From: Paenibacillus lutrae
GTDB lineage: Bacteria > Bacillota > Bacilli > Paenibacillales > NBRC-103111
NCBI RefSeq assembly: GCF_009757775.1
Contig: NZ_RHLK01000001.1
Coordinates: 285,608 to 349,607 of the forward strand
DNA length: 64,000 nucleotides
Direction: 5' to 3'
The notes beneath the pieces were generated by a model. It was not told where the DNA came from. It searched no databases and worked only from the letters and a program-made list of their open reading frames with translations. Below are positions 17,065 through 26,670 of this stretch, in pieces (within the stretch, counting starts at the first letter, position 1; every line of letters starts with the position of its first letter). The position numbers were made by a program, and so were the translations under genes.

Positions 17065-17925
17065 ATGGTTCTCTTTCAACGCGCGAATCAACGCGCCAAG
17101 TTTCAAAGAACGAAACCGCTCGTCTACATTCTGCTCGCCCTCATTCTCGTCCTGTTCCTGTTCCCGGTCTATTGGCTCGTGTCCGTGTCTTTGCGGACGA
17201 ACGGGGAACTCTTCCAGTTCCCGCCCCGCTGGTTCCCGGCACAATGGACTTTCCAGAGCTATCGGGACATTGTGCTGTCCAAGGAATTTCTGATGTTCTA
17301 TCGGAATACTGCTGTCGTTGCCGCCGGATCATCCCTGCTCACCATCTTGGTTTCGGTGCTGGCCGGCTATGGGTTCTCCCGGTTCCGGTTCCGCGGCAGC
17401 CACCTGCTGCTCGTCTTTTTCCTCTCGTCACAAATGTTTCCCGCGGTAACACTGCTTATCGGACTCTATACGCTGTACAGCAAGCTGCATCTGCTGAACA
17501 CGCTTCCCGCGCTGATCCTCGCGGCGACAACGACCGCTCTGCCCTTCTCCATCATGATGATGAAGACATTCATCGACGGCATCGGAGGCGAACTGGAAGA
17601 AGCGGCCGAAGTGGACGGAGCCACCCGGCTGAGGGCGCTTGTCCATATCATTCTGCCTCTGACCAAACCGGGCATCATGGCGGTAACGATCTACACGTTC
17701 CTCGTCGCTTGGGATGATTTCCTGTTCGGTATGACGCTTGTTCGCGACCTGGAAATGCGGACACTCAGTCCGGGCCTGTCGCTAACGTTCCTGGGCGAGT
17801 TCAACACGGATTGGTCGGGCGCTACCGCCGCCGCTGTGACCGCTACTACTCCGCTGGTTGTGCTGTTTCTGTTTTTGCAGCGATACATGGTGGAGGGCTT
17901 GACTGCCGGAGGAATTAAGGAATAA
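17065..17925 (+). CDS. CUT1-type ABC sugar transporter permease 2
   Basis: 286 residues, starting 3 nt after the stop of permease 1, so translation is probably coupled. MalG/UgpE-like: first helix VYILLALILVLFLFPVYWLV, then RFRFRGSHLLLVFFLSSQMF. The EAA loop is at GELEEAAEVDGATRLRALVH. It forms the heterodimeric channel with permease 1. Confidence 0.93.
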   Translation: MVLFQRANQRAKFQRTKPLVYILLALILVLFLFPVYWLVSVSLRTNGELFQFPPRWFPAQWTFQSYRDIVLSKEFLMFYRNTAVVAAGSSLLTILVSVLAGYGFSRFRFRGSHLLLVFFLSSQMFPAVTLLIGLYTLYSKLHLLNTLPALILAATTTALPFSIMMMKTFIDGIGGELEEAAEVDGATRLRALVHIILPLTKPGIMAVTIYTFLVAWDDFLFGMTLVRDLEMRTLSPGLSLTFLGEFNTDWSGATAAAVTATTPLVVLFLFLQRYMVEGLTAGGIKE

Positions 17926-17958
17926 ACAAATGTACGACGACTCGAGAGGAGTTTTTTC

Positions 17959-19323
17959 ATGACAGCACCTGTATGCAAACCTAACATCATCGTCTTTTTC
18001 ACCGATCAGCAGCGCTGGGACACGACAGGCATTCACGGCAACCCGTTGGGATTGACGCCGAATTTCGATCGCATGGCGGCTTACGGGACTCATGTCGAAC
18101 ATGCCTTTACGTGTCAGCCCGTGTGCGGACCGGCACGTTCCTGCCTGCAAACCGGTGTGTATGCGACGACGTCCGGCTGCTACAAAAACGGAATTCCCCT
18201 GCCGGACACGCTGGATACGCTCGGCGACCATTTCAAACGGGCCGGCTACCGGACCGGTTATATCGGCAAATGGCACCTTGCGGCCGAAGAACCCGTTCCG
18301 GCGGACAAACGGCAAGGATACGAATATTGGCTTGCCTCCAACATTTTGGAATTCACGTCGGACGCCTACAGCACCGTTGTTTACGACAAGGACAGCAACC
18401 CCGTCCGGCTTCCCGGCTACCGGGTCGATGCCCTGACCGACGCCGCGATCCGCTATGTGGATGGGCATCAAGAGGAGCCCTTCTTCCTGTTCGTCTCCTA
18501 TCTGGAGCCGCATCACCAGAACCATATCGACAACTACCCGACTCCTACCGGTTATGGCGAGCAATATGCCGGACGATGGCTGCCTCCCGACTTGGCGGCG
18601 CTCGGCGGGAGTGTGTATCAGCATGCCGGTGGCTATTACGGTATGGTCAAACGGCTGGACGAAGCCCTCGGTCGGCTGCTTGACGCGCTGAAGAGCCTGG
18701 ATTTGGAGGAGAATACGATTGTACTGTTCACCTCCGATCACGGGAATCACTTTAAGACGCGCAACGAGGAATACAAGCGATCGTGCCACGAAGGCTCGAT
18801 CCGTGTGCCGATGGCGTTTACGGGGCCGGGCTTCAGCCGGGGACGCAAGCTTGCGGAGCTGGTCAGTCTGATCGATCTGCCGCCGACTCTTCTCGAGGCC
18901 GCCGGCATTGAGGCGCCTGACTATATGCAGGGCCGGTCGATTTTGCCGCTGGTCAAAGGAAAGGGCGAAGCGGCAACCGAACCCTGGCCGGAGGAAGTAT
19001 TCGTCCAAATCAGTGAAAGCAGCGTCGCCCGCGCCATTCGGACACGCAAATGGAAATACGGGGTCGTGGCGGAAGGGAAAGACGGCAATCGGCAGCCAGG
19101 CTCGGACGTATACACGGAGACATTCCTCTATGATCTTGAGACCGATCCCTACGAGCTGACCAACCTGGCCGGTTTGGATTCGCACCGTGAGGCCGCTGAT
19201 GTGCTCAAGGCACGCTTACTTCGGCGAATAGTCGAAGCCGGGGAAATTGCGCCCGTCATCATGAACGCGCCGGCCAGAGCCGGCGGCCAGCGGAAAGTAA
19301 CGCCGCAAGAAGCAAAACGATAA
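17959..19323 (+). CDS. Sulfatase (type I, formylglycine-dependent)
   Basis: 454 residues. The N-terminal PNIIVFFTDQQRWDT supplies the metal-binding Asp. The active-site CxPxR motif is at Cys56 (CGPARSCLQTG); Cys56 is the residue turned into formylglycine. The metal/sulfate ligands GKWHL and FTSDHGNH are also present. No signal peptide is visible, so it probably acts inside the cell on sulfated oligosaccharides brought in by the transporter. An anaerobic or oxygen-dependent formylglycine-generating enzyme is needed but not in the window. The substrate could be a sulfated plant, algal or animal glycan. Confidence 0.93.
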   Translation: MTAPVCKPNIIVFFTDQQRWDTTGIHGNPLGLTPNFDRMAAYGTHVEHAFTCQPVCGPARSCLQTGVYATTSGCYKNGIPLPDTLDTLGDHFKRAGYRTGYIGKWHLAAEEPVPADKRQGYEYWLASNILEFTSDAYSTVVYDKDSNPVRLPGYRVDALTDAAIRYVDGHQEEPFFLFVSYLEPHHQNHIDNYPTPTGYGEQYAGRWLPPDLAALGGSVYQHAGGYYGMVKRLDEALGRLLDALKSLDLEENTIVLFTSDHGNHFKTRNEEYKRSCHEGSIRVPMAFTGPGFSRGRKLAELVSLIDLPPTLLEAAGIEAPDYMQGRSILPLVKGKGEAATEPWPEEVFVQISESSVARAIRTRKWKYGVVAEGKDGNRQPGSDVYTETFLYDLETDPYELTNLAGLDSHREAADVLKARLLRRIVEAGEIAPVIMNAPARAGGQRKVTPQEAKR

Positions 19324-19333
19324 GAACCCCGAG

Positions 19334-19447
19334 ATGATCATGGTCTGTTCCAATCTGTCCGCAAGTATCGCCGAATTCGGCGATTCGAGTAAGCTCCGGA
19401 CCGGAGAGACGGTCATTGTGCTCGACAATCCACTCGGGTTCGGCTAG
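19334..19447 (+). pseudogene. Fragment of an HtrA/DegP-type serine protease
   Basis: 37 codons containing AEFGDSSKLRTGETVIVLDN followed by PLGFG and a stop. In HtrA/S1C proteases the segment LGDSDKLRxGExVIAIGNPLG lies just before the catalytic Ser loop; here it stands alone. It begins 10 bp after the sulfatase and is a relic. The following 19448-19872 shows no convincing gene, though the minus strand has a Ser/Gly-rich open patch near 19630-19690. Confidence 0.5.
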
Positions 19448-19872
19448 GCACGTCATACTCGCACAGCCTCTGCTATACCTAGAGCGCGCCCGTAAAGTCC
19501 CCTATCAAAATGAAAGGGGGTGGTTATGCCTACCCGATAAACAAACGAAAAGAGGAATGGCTGACGCGTCATCTGCAAGGCCTGCTCGGGTTTTGACCGG
19601 ACAGATTTGAATCCTTCATCACGTGATTCACGTACTGCTCCGATCCTGCAGACGAAACCGATCCGCCTGCATCTGAACCAGGACCCGAGCCCGTTCCTCT
19701 TCTATCGTTTATTTCCGCTTTGCCAAGGACTCCTTCCGAGACGGGCGCCGATAGGCTACCCGCCGGCGATGGCCGTTACCGAGCCGACGGTCGCGTTTCT
19801 CCGAGATTCGGATAAGCACCGGGATGCTCGATGAACGCTTGACCCCACATCGATTAAAGGAGCTGACGATTT

Positions 19873-22044
19873 ATGTTCAGAAAGACCGTTCTTATTCTCT
19901 TCTCCCTCTTCGTTTTTCTCCCCTCGCTTGCGCCTTCCGGCTGGTTGCCTTCTGCGAATGCCGCCGGTTCGACGTATTATGTCGACTGCAAAGCGACGAC
20001 TGCCGGGAACGGCACATCAACCTCACCTTTCAATCAATTGGCTTCGATTAACGGCGTTACGCTGACGCCCGGGGATACCGTCCTGTTCAAACGCGGTTCC
20101 GCATGCAATGGCACCTTCGCTCCGATCGGCAGCGGCAGCGCCTCGTCGCCTATCGGGATCGCCGCCTATGGCACCGGTACCGCCCGTCCGGTCATTCATG
20201 CCAACGGACAGGAAGATGCCGTCCGTCTGCGGAACATTCAGTACGTGCACGTGCAGGATCTGGAACTGACCGCTTCCGGCGACAATACGACGGCTCGGCG
20301 CGGAGTGCATGTTCTCGGTCAGGATGCCGGCGATCTGTACGGCATCACGCTTTCGAACTTGTATATCCATGACGTCCGGGGCTATATGCCGTCTACGGTG
20401 AGCGGCAATTACCACGGCACGGGCAAATACGCGAACGCCTCCGGCGGCATCGTGCTCCAGGTGCTCGGAACGACGGTTCCGACCGCTTTCCATGATGTGC
20501 GGATTGTGAACAATCTCATCAGCAGTGTCGACCGGCAAGGGATTTATGTCTGGTCGAACTACTGCCAGCGGACACAACTTGCCGAATTCTGGGGTAGCTT
20601 GTGCAGCGGCGCATGGAAGCCGATGACCGATCTCATCGTTCGCGGCAATACGCTGAACGATATCGGCGGCGACGGCATCGCCCCGATGACTGTAGAAGGC
20701 GCCCTCGTGGAGTCGAATACGCTGGCGGGCTTCAATGTCCGCTCGAACTCTTATAACGCCGGCATGTGGACGGCGAATTCCAACGCCGTCACATTTCAGC
20801 TCAACGATACGTCCGGCGGCAAAACGACTCTTGACGGTATGGCGTATGATGTGGATCATTCGACGAGCAATGTCGTGTTCCAGTACAATTACTCGCACGG
20901 CAACGAAGGCGGCTTCTTCCTCCTCTGCCCGCAAGGACGCGGCAAACCGGTTAACTTTACGATTCGCTACAACATATCGGTCAACGATCGGGCCAGAATG
21001 TTTCAGAGCTGCAGCGGAGAAGTCGAAGGTCAAATTTACAACAATACGATGTATATCGGTTCAGGCTTGTCACCGGTTATTTATGAAGAAAACACCAGCC
21101 AGCCCCAAACGGTCCGATTCCGCAACAACCTCGTTTACAAGGAAGGCAGCGGGAACGTAACCTGGTCTCTGAACGATCCGACCTTCGTCCTGGACCGTAA
21201 CGTTCTAATCGGAGTTCCCGTGCCGGTCGGCGCCACGAATACGATTACGACCGACCCGTGGCTTGTTCAAGCCGGAAGCGCGGCCACGGATGGTTACAAG
21301 CTCTTTGCCGGATCGGCTGCGCTCGGTTCCGGTGCGGTCATTGCCGGAAACGGCGGGCGCGATTATTTCGGCAACCCGGTATCGGCCGGTAGTTCCCCGA
21401 ATATAGGCGCATTCGGCGGGCCGGGGCTGCTTCCCGCGGTTGCCGCGCCGCTCGCGCATTACCGTTTCGACGAGACGACCGGATCAACCGCCGCGGACAG
21501 CGCCGGGACCGCTGCGGCTGCGCTGAAGAACGGTCCCGTCTGGGATCCGGCCGGACGGCTCGCCGGCTCGCTCAAGCTGGACGGCACGGACGATTACGTC
21601 AGCGCTCCCGTGGGCATCAGCGCGGGAGCCGGCGACTTCACGGCGGCCGGCTGGGTGAAGCTCGGCGTGTCCGCCGGTACCAGCCAGACCATTCTGCAGC
21701 AAGAAGGCACCTCAGGCCGCACGTGGCTGTATCGCGAGACGGCAACGGGACAGCTCGGCACGTTCCTCGGTGGGAGTGCGCTGCTCGGCAGCGGTACGAT
21801 CCCGACGGGTGCCTGGACGCATGTCGCGGTCGTCCATCGTGCGGGAGTCGTGACGTTGTATGTCAACGGCAGTTCCTCCGGTTCCGCAGGCCGGACAATC
21901 GAAGCCCAGACCGCGCCTTTTCGCATCGGGGCTCACAAGTCTCCGACAAGCGCGAACCCGAATTGGAACGGCCAAACGGATGATTTCCGCTTCTACTCGT
22001 CCGCTCTGAACTCGGCGCAAATCTACCAGCTCGCTCATCCTTGA
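19873..22044 (+). CDS. Secreted parallel beta-helix protein with C-terminal LamG domain
   Basis: 723 residues; AAAGGAG upstream. Signal peptide 1-31 (ends ANAAG). Residues 33-90 have the TYYVDCKATTAGNGTSTSPF start typical of right-handed beta-helix polysaccharide lyases and hydrolases. Repeating coils such as NIQYVHVQDLEL, DVRIVNNLISSVDRQGIYV and DLIVRGNTLNDIGGDGI run to about residue 500. Residues 535-720 form a concanavalin/LamG domain (LAHYRFDETTGSTAADSAG, WVKLGVSAG, WTHVAVVHRAGVVTLYVNG). It probably cuts or binds the polysaccharide handled by the operon. Catalytic residues cannot be fixed by eye. Confidence 0.88.
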   Translation: MFRKTVLILFSLFVFLPSLAPSGWLPSANAAGSTYYVDCKATTAGNGTSTSPFNQLASINGVTLTPGDTVLFKRGSACNGTFAPIGSGSASSPIGIAAYGTGTARPVIHANGQEDAVRLRNIQYVHVQDLELTASGDNTTARRGVHVLGQDAGDLYGITLSNLYIHDVRGYMPSTVSGNYHGTGKYANASGGIVLQVLGTTVPTAFHDVRIVNNLISSVDRQGIYVWSNYCQRTQLAEFWGSLCSGAWKPMTDLIVRGNTLNDIGGDGIAPMTVEGALVESNTLAGFNVRSNSYNAGMWTANSNAVTFQLNDTSGGKTTLDGMAYDVDHSTSNVVFQYNYSHGNEGGFFLLCPQGRGKPVNFTIRYNISVNDRARMFQSCSGEVEGQIYNNTMYIGSGLSPVIYEENTSQPQTVRFRNNLVYKEGSGNVTWSLNDPTFVLDRNVLIGVPVPVGATNTITTDPWLVQAGSAATDGYKLFAGSAALGSGAVIAGNGGRDYFGNPVSAGSSPNIGAFGGPGLLPAVAAPLAHYRFDETTGSTAADSAGTAAAALKNGPVWDPAGRLAGSLKLDGTDDYVSAPVGISAGAGDFTAAGWVKLGVSAGTSQTILQQEGTSGRTWLYRETATGQLGTFLGGSALLGSGTIPTGAWTHVAVVHRAGVVTLYVNGSSSGSAGRTIEAQTAPFRIGAHKSPTSANPNWNGQTDDFRFYSSALNSAQIYQLAHP

Positions 22045-22120
22045 ATAGGAGATAGCTGTCGATCACAGCGGCCAGCTTCATCTATAGTTAGATACAAAAA
22101 AATGTATATTTATGTATATT

Positions 22121-22174
22121 GTAATCAAAAAAGCTTGATGCCGTCGTTTAAGGGCATCAAGCTTTTTTGATTAC
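22121..22174. terminator. Strong bidirectional terminator after the glycan locus
   Basis: A 22-bp perfect stem (GTAATCAAAAAAGCTTGATG and its complement) with a 10-nt loop; T-runs on both strands. It closes the locus that starts at 14046. Confidence 0.9.
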
Positions 22175-22242
22175 TTCGGAGGGATCCTTCTATTTGGAAC
22201 TTTTCAAACTCGTTTTTCAACCATTGATTATCAACTATCGTG

Positions 22243-22350
22243 TCACGTTAGAGTAGAATCATTATCAGCAAGTGATTGCACCACAAATCTCTCAATTGCA
22301 ACAGCAACACCATCGTTATCATTTGATTCGGTAGGTACTATTTCTTTACC
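22243..22350 (-). pseudogene. C-terminal relic of a Cof-type HAD phosphatase
   Basis: Reads GKEIVPTESNDNDGVAVAIE followed by RFVVQ and a stop. Cof/HAD IIB phosphatases end in a segment like A.YVT.SNDEDGVAKAIEKF. Upstream the frame is lost within 15 codons. Nothing else is seen between 22175 and 22533. Confidence 0.5.
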
Positions 22351-22533
22351 AGCCCACCAAACCCTATTTCCATATGTCTGACGATAACACAGGTAATTGA
22401 ATTTTTTGCTTTTCTACTATTTATGATACGGTTCACCGCGCTGTCTGTAACGGCAAGTTTTGTTTTCTCACGACATACGTAGGTTCCCATTTGCCAGGCT
22501 CTCTCTTGACTTAAGTCAATGCACGTAAACATT

Positions 22534-22565
22534 CCCCTAGTTACAATTAACTTAGGGGATTTTTC
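22534..22565 (+). terminator. Small intrinsic terminator
   Basis: CCCCTAGTT and AACTTAGGGG arms followed by ATTTTTC on the plus strand. It lies just past the 3' end of the Crp-type gene, which is transcribed towards it on the minus strand, so on this strand it acts as a barrier from the other side. Confidence 0.5.
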
Positions 22566-22593
22566 ATGGGTACTCAAGGAAAGGGTTATTGGA

Positions 22594-23184
22594 TCAGCGG
22601 GAGTCTTGGTCGATTCTCTTCTTAATTCTACTTAGTGACTCTGGAGTAATGCCGAGATAACTGGCCAATTGATGTTGGGGTACCCGGTCAATAAGAGAAG
22701 GGCGTTTCATTTGCAGTTTCTTAAAGCGTTCTTCAGGCGTAGAAGCGATAAAAGCAGCGAATTCTTCTTGGACCTGACTAAAGTTTTCCTCGATCATCCT
22801 ACGGGTCATTATCTCCAATTGAGGGTGTTTGTCGTACATGTCTTGTTCTATATTCAGGTCGCCAACGACCATTACAGAGTCTTCAACGCACGTGAACGTG
22901 TAATCGGACGACTTCTCTGTTTTGTGATGATTGAAAATGGCGATGGCTTGCTCTTCAGAGTAGAAATTGGAGGTGACCTCTCTTCCCTCTTCATCGATCG
23001 AATACTGCCTTACGCAACCTTTTAGGATGAAATAACAGGTTGTAGGAGCATCTCCTTGTTTGAAAAGAACGGTTCCCTTTTTAAATTCTTCTATACGAAT
23101 CTCGTCCACAATGGCTTGCTGATCTTCCTCGTTAAGGGAAGTCCATCTCGACATATACTTATATAAAATGTCTTCCATTACCAC
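22594..23184 (-). CDS. Crp/Fnr-family transcriptional regulator
   Basis: 196 residues from GTG 23184 (AAGGAG ten bases upstream; ATG 23178 is an alternative). The N-terminal cyclic-nucleotide-binding fold has FKKGTVLFKQGDAPTTCYFI and LKGCVRQYSIDEEGREVTSN. The C-terminal helix-turn-helix is PQHQLASYLGITPESLSRIK. No Fe-S cysteines are apparent, so it is not an Fnr-type oxygen sensor. It is divergent from the oxidoreductase at 23342 with a 157-bp shared upstream region, and it likely controls that gene. Confidence 0.9.
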   Translation of the reverse strand: MVMEDILYKYMSRWTSLNEEDQQAIVDEIRIEEFKKGTVLFKQGDAPTTCYFILKGCVRQYSIDEEGREVTSNFYSEEQAIAIFNHHKTEKSSDYTFTCVEDSVMVVGDLNIEQDMYDKHPQLEIMTRRMIEENFSQVQEEFAAFIASTPEERFKKLQMKRPSLIDRVPQHQLASYLGITPESLSRIKKRIDQDSR

Positions 23185-23285
23185 TTTCTTTCATCTCCTT
23201 CTCTTCTGTCCTTACTCCAATCCATTTTCTAATGTTAGAGAGCCTTCTGTAAAGGACCATTGCAGTGGATCATAAATAATTTTCA

Positions 23286-23313
23286 TTGTTTGTGATGGTA
23301 TGTTCTATATAAT
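23286..23313 (+). promoter_or_regulatory. Sigma-A-type promoter of the oxidoreductase gene
   Basis: TTGTTT at 23286-23291, a 16-bp spacer and a perfect TATAAT at 23308-23313, 28 nt before the ATG. AGGAGGG follows at 23328. Confidence 0.6.
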
Positions 23314-23341
23314 ACGCACTAATGAATAGGAGGGAAAACTC

Positions 23342-24304
23342 ATGAGAGCCATGGTACAAATCTCGTATGGTTCAGCAGAAGTGATTGTCCCGCAAGAAAT
23401 CGCAAAACCGTCGCCTGGAATCAAGGAAATTCTCATACGAATTCACGCTGCCAAAGTAGGACCTTCGGATATTAGCTTTCGCAAGGGCGATCCGCTTATG
23501 ATTAAATTCATATACGGGTGGTCCAGACCGAAATATGCAATTGGAGGAGTCGAGTTTGCCGGAGAGGTTGAGGCGGTCGGCCAAGAAGTGAAGCACTTTA
23601 AAGCGGGGGACCGCCTTGTGGGGATGAGTGTCAAAAACTTCGGTGCTTATGCCGAATATATGTGCCTCACCGAAGAGAGTCCGCTCTCGGTCATACCGGA
23701 CGCTATCACCTTTGAAGAAGCCGTCGGCGTCTGTGACGGGGGTGCCACCGCTTTGACATTTCTAAGGGATAAGGCCAAGCTGCGAAAAGGGCAGAAAGTG
23801 CTGATTAATGGCGCTTCGGGAGCTGTCGGGATTTACGCAGTGCAATTAGCCAAATACTATGGTGCTGAAGTAACTGGTGTTTGCTCTGCCGGCAATGAAG
23901 ATTTGGTAAGAAAAGCAGGGGCGGATTTCATTATTGATTATACCCAGGAGGATTTCACGAAAGCGGACAAAGCCTATGATGTCGTTTTTGATGCGGTAGG
24001 CAAGCGTTCCTTCTCTGTATGCAGACGCGTACTTGTGCCTAAGGGAATCTATCTTACTACCGCACTTAAGTTATCTATCGTGTTACAGATGATGTGGACT
24101 TCCCTGTATAAAGGCAAACGAGCTGTTTTTGCAACAGCCGGCCTTATGCAGAACAAAGCGAATTTGGCGTTTCTCATGAAACTCACAAGAAAGGGAACGC
24201 TTAACGCCGTGATCGATCGTCGATATCCTCTGGAGCTCCTCCCAGATGCCCACAAGTATGTAGAGACTGAACGTAAACAAGGGAACGTAATTATTAAGTT
24301 CTAA
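23342..24304 (+). CDS. NAD(P)-dependent zinc-less quinone oxidoreductase-like protein (MDR family)
   Basis: 320 residues. An N-terminal GroES-like fold (SYGSAEVIVPQEIAKPSPGI, GVEFAGEVEAVGQEVKHFKAGD) is followed by a Rossmann domain with the NAD(P) loop GASGAVGIYAVQLAKYYGAE. The catalytic-zinc Cys/His set is absent, as in quinone oxidoreductases. It probably reduces quinones or enals using NAD(P)H. Divergent from the Crp/Fnr gene, the layout of a regulator and its target. The substrate is not evident. Confidence 0.9.
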   Translation: MRAMVQISYGSAEVIVPQEIAKPSPGIKEILIRIHAAKVGPSDISFRKGDPLMIKFIYGWSRPKYAIGGVEFAGEVEAVGQEVKHFKAGDRLVGMSVKNFGAYAEYMCLTEESPLSVIPDAITFEEAVGVCDGGATALTFLRDKAKLRKGQKVLINGASGAVGIYAVQLAKYYGAEVTGVCSAGNEDLVRKAGADFIIDYTQEDFTKADKAYDVVFDAVGKRSFSVCRRVLVPKGIYLTTALKLSIVLQMMWTSLYKGKRAVFATAGLMQNKANLAFLMKLTRKGTLNAVIDRRYPLELLPDAHKYVETERKQGNVIIKF

Positions 24305-24803
24305 AGTCAGCCGTGACCCTTGCAATAAGTTTGCCCTTATTTAGGGTACGGTTCAGCTTTCCCCCTCAAATGGTGAAAATTTTCGAGCAGACGAAACCAG
24401 TTTTCTGATGAAACAACAGCACAAAAAACGGGTTGAAACAATCAGGCTGGACTGAAGCCAAATCGTTTACGAAATCCGGCTTGCTGCAGAAATTTCATGT
24501 CGGTCAGTTCTTGAAAAGCAACCTTTAATGCAAAGATTCAAGCCGATCTTTGATCTGTGAAAGTTGAGTTACAAAGTAACCCTTTCTAACGATTTGTTCT
24601 CCTTACTGGCTATGGACCGTAAGGATATCACAAATTCGTTTAATTGGGTTATTTTGCCTTGTGACAATTTTCTACAAGAGCTTTTCACTGTCCAGTAAAT
24701 AATATGTACCATTTTTTATCTCTATTTGTTAAAATTATTATATTCTAAACTATTGGTAATCTATTAAACTTTATTCAACAATAACAAAAAAGGAGCAAGA
24801 GAT
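24305..24803. other. Non-coding gap with a possible transposase remnant
   Basis: 500 bp without an intact gene. On the minus strand about 24380-24530 an open patch reads QELTDMKFLQQAGFRKRFGF and then breaks. It has the feel of a transposase N-terminus, but I cannot assign a family. The end near 24700-24780 is very AT-rich and must contain the promoter of the next gene. Confidence 0.35.
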
Positions 24804-26483
24804 TTGAAAAAATGGTTGGTTGGTATCAGTGCAGCAGTGGTTTTGCTGGCGCCGCAAGGCAGCATCTTTGCTGCAACTTCGAAAAACATGCAGGTTTATT
24901 TTAACAAGGTAAATATTGTCGTGAATGGACAAGCTTCGGCTAGTAATACCATTTTATATGACGGCAGTACATATGTTCCGATACGAAACATCGCAGAAAT
25001 GATGAAGGATTTACCAGTCACTTTTTACCCGAATGAAAAAATAGCCAATATCGGCACAATCCCAGTGGGACAACAAGAGCCAGGCGTCCCTTCTGTGCAA
25101 ACGGATAACTCCAAGAATGATGTACGGGAACAAAAAAGGGATACGGAAATTAATGCGGTTTTTGACACGATAACGCTCATGGTGAATCTCCAAAAAGTAG
25201 AAGCCAACAACTTTTTGTATAACGGACGAACCTATGTCCCGCTGCGAGCCGTTTCCAACATTCTAGGATTAGGTGTTGCTTATGATGATGCTACCGCTAC
25301 TGCCTATATCGGCACTGTTCCTGAGGGAATAACGATTAAACCTTCAGACTCCTCCAAGTCCCCTGAAGCAAGCGGCATGTATCACGTACCTGCGCATGGG
25401 GAGATGAACGGCTGGAACCTGCTGAAAGGACATCCTTACGAAGATATGACGGAGATTTATTATCAAGTCAATGGCAGCATGGTTCTCACACAGGTTAAAG
25501 ACATCCGCAATATGGACATGGACGAATTGATCACTTGGGTCGACGATGATGGAAGGACAATAAGAAATACAAGGAGAGATATTCACAAATTCTTCGGATC
25601 GTTCAGCAACCAATATACGTCGAGCTGGTTTTCCTCCAAATTCGGCGATGTGTATGCAGATTATTTGAAAGTAAGCGCCTTAAATGCGAATAATCTGGTT
25701 GATCAATATTTATATGAAACCGGACAGTTAGAAGTTCCCGAAAGCCAGGTTACCCTAAAACCGAACACTCCAACTATCGAGGCAACTCCAGATTCAGGAT
25801 ATAATAAATATGGGGATGGAACCGTCGTATTCTACGCGTATGATCGATCCGGCACTTATAAAGGGGAGTTCATTGACTCAGACGATAAATACTACGTCAA
25901 AAATGCAGATGAAAATTCCCACCCCCCCAAGCTGTCCGACGGGTGGATATCTTTAGGAATCCTGCAGAACATCTATCAAGTAAGCTATCAAGATACACAA
26001 ATCGTAATCAAGCAGGGAACCGAAGAAGTTGTACGTCTCCCTCTCCCATCCAATTGGAATCAAATTGACGTAAGAGAGACCACCTCGAGCAACATACGGA
26101 TCAAAAAGTATGATACCGGCATCAATAAACAAATTACGGAAGCCTGGATTGATGAGGACACTTTGAAGGAAAAGACCGGGGTTAGATTCGCTTTCACCGG
26201 TAAAACAGGCGTTGACGATTATGCCCTTACCGCCCCTCCTACGAAGAATTCCACAGAAAAGCAGATCACGTTGGAATTGAAGCTTCCAAGCCATTGGAAT
26301 ACAAGCTCCTCGGGAGATGCTACGGAAATTAACGGACTGCATATCAAAAAGGAAAACGGGAAACGTTACTTTTTGGTGAAGGATTTAGAGAAATTTAATT
26401 TTATTACCCCCATTAAGGAAAGCAAGGACTTCACCGTCTACTTTAAAGTCGATGACTTGACTGCCGCTGGACTTCTTAAATAA
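24804..26483 (+). CDS. Secreted protein with two copper-amine-oxidase-type stalk domains
   Basis: 559 residues from TTG 24804 (AAAGGAGC upstream). Signal peptide MKKWLVGISAAVVLL...FAA. Two copies of the stalk fold follow: YDGSTYVPIRNIAEMM (about 50-85) and YNGRTYVPLRAVSNILGLGV (about 140-175). This PF07833-type domain is abundant in Paenibacillus surface proteins and carries no oxidase activity itself. The remaining 370 residues show no motif that I recognise. Likely located in the cell wall or outside the cell; function unknown. A terminator follows at 26530. Confidence 0.88.
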   Translation: MKKWLVGISAAVVLLAPQGSIFAATSKNMQVYFNKVNIVVNGQASASNTILYDGSTYVPIRNIAEMMKDLPVTFYPNEKIANIGTIPVGQQEPGVPSVQTDNSKNDVREQKRDTEINAVFDTITLMVNLQKVEANNFLYNGRTYVPLRAVSNILGLGVAYDDATATAYIGTVPEGITIKPSDSSKSPEASGMYHVPAHGEMNGWNLLKGHPYEDMTEIYYQVNGSMVLTQVKDIRNMDMDELITWVDDDGRTIRNTRRDIHKFFGSFSNQYTSSWFSSKFGDVYADYLKVSALNANNLVDQYLYETGQLEVPESQVTLKPNTPTIEATPDSGYNKYGDGTVVFYAYDRSGTYKGEFIDSDDKYYVKNADENSHPPKLSDGWISLGILQNIYQVSYQDTQIVIKQGTEEVVRLPLPSNWNQIDVRETTSSNIRIKKYDTGINKQITEAWIDEDTLKEKTGVRFAFTGKTGVDDYALTAPPTKNSTEKQITLELKLPSHWNTSSSGDATEINGLHIKKENGKRYFLVKDLEKFNFITPIKESKDFTVYFKVDDLTAAGLLK

Positions 26484-26529
26484 CGCATTATGCGATTGCT
26501 TTCGATTTTGCTTCTAATTCAAAAAGGGG

Positions 26530-26553
26530 GCCTCTTCTAATAGAGGCTCTTTT
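26530..26553 (+). terminator. Terminator after the stalk-domain gene
   Basis: GCCTCT TCTAAT AGAGGC stem followed by TCTTTT, 46 nt after the stop codon. Confidence 0.8.
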
Positions 26554-26670
26554 GCTGATCTATCTGTCTCGTCGTCACTTATGGTAGGGTTCACCGCGAG
26601 TAATCTTAAATTATCCTTCTCTGCAGCACAGTCAGGACATGGCCCGTCGCTCATAGTACGGGTTACGCCT

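Noticed and set aside
17782-19185. 467-codon minus-strand open frame over the sulfatase
   Set aside because: Antisense shadow; the plus strand carries the sulfatase active site.
20023-21033. 336-codon minus-strand open frame over the beta-helix gene
   Set aside because: Antisense shadow in a GC-rich gene, with no motif or ribosome site.
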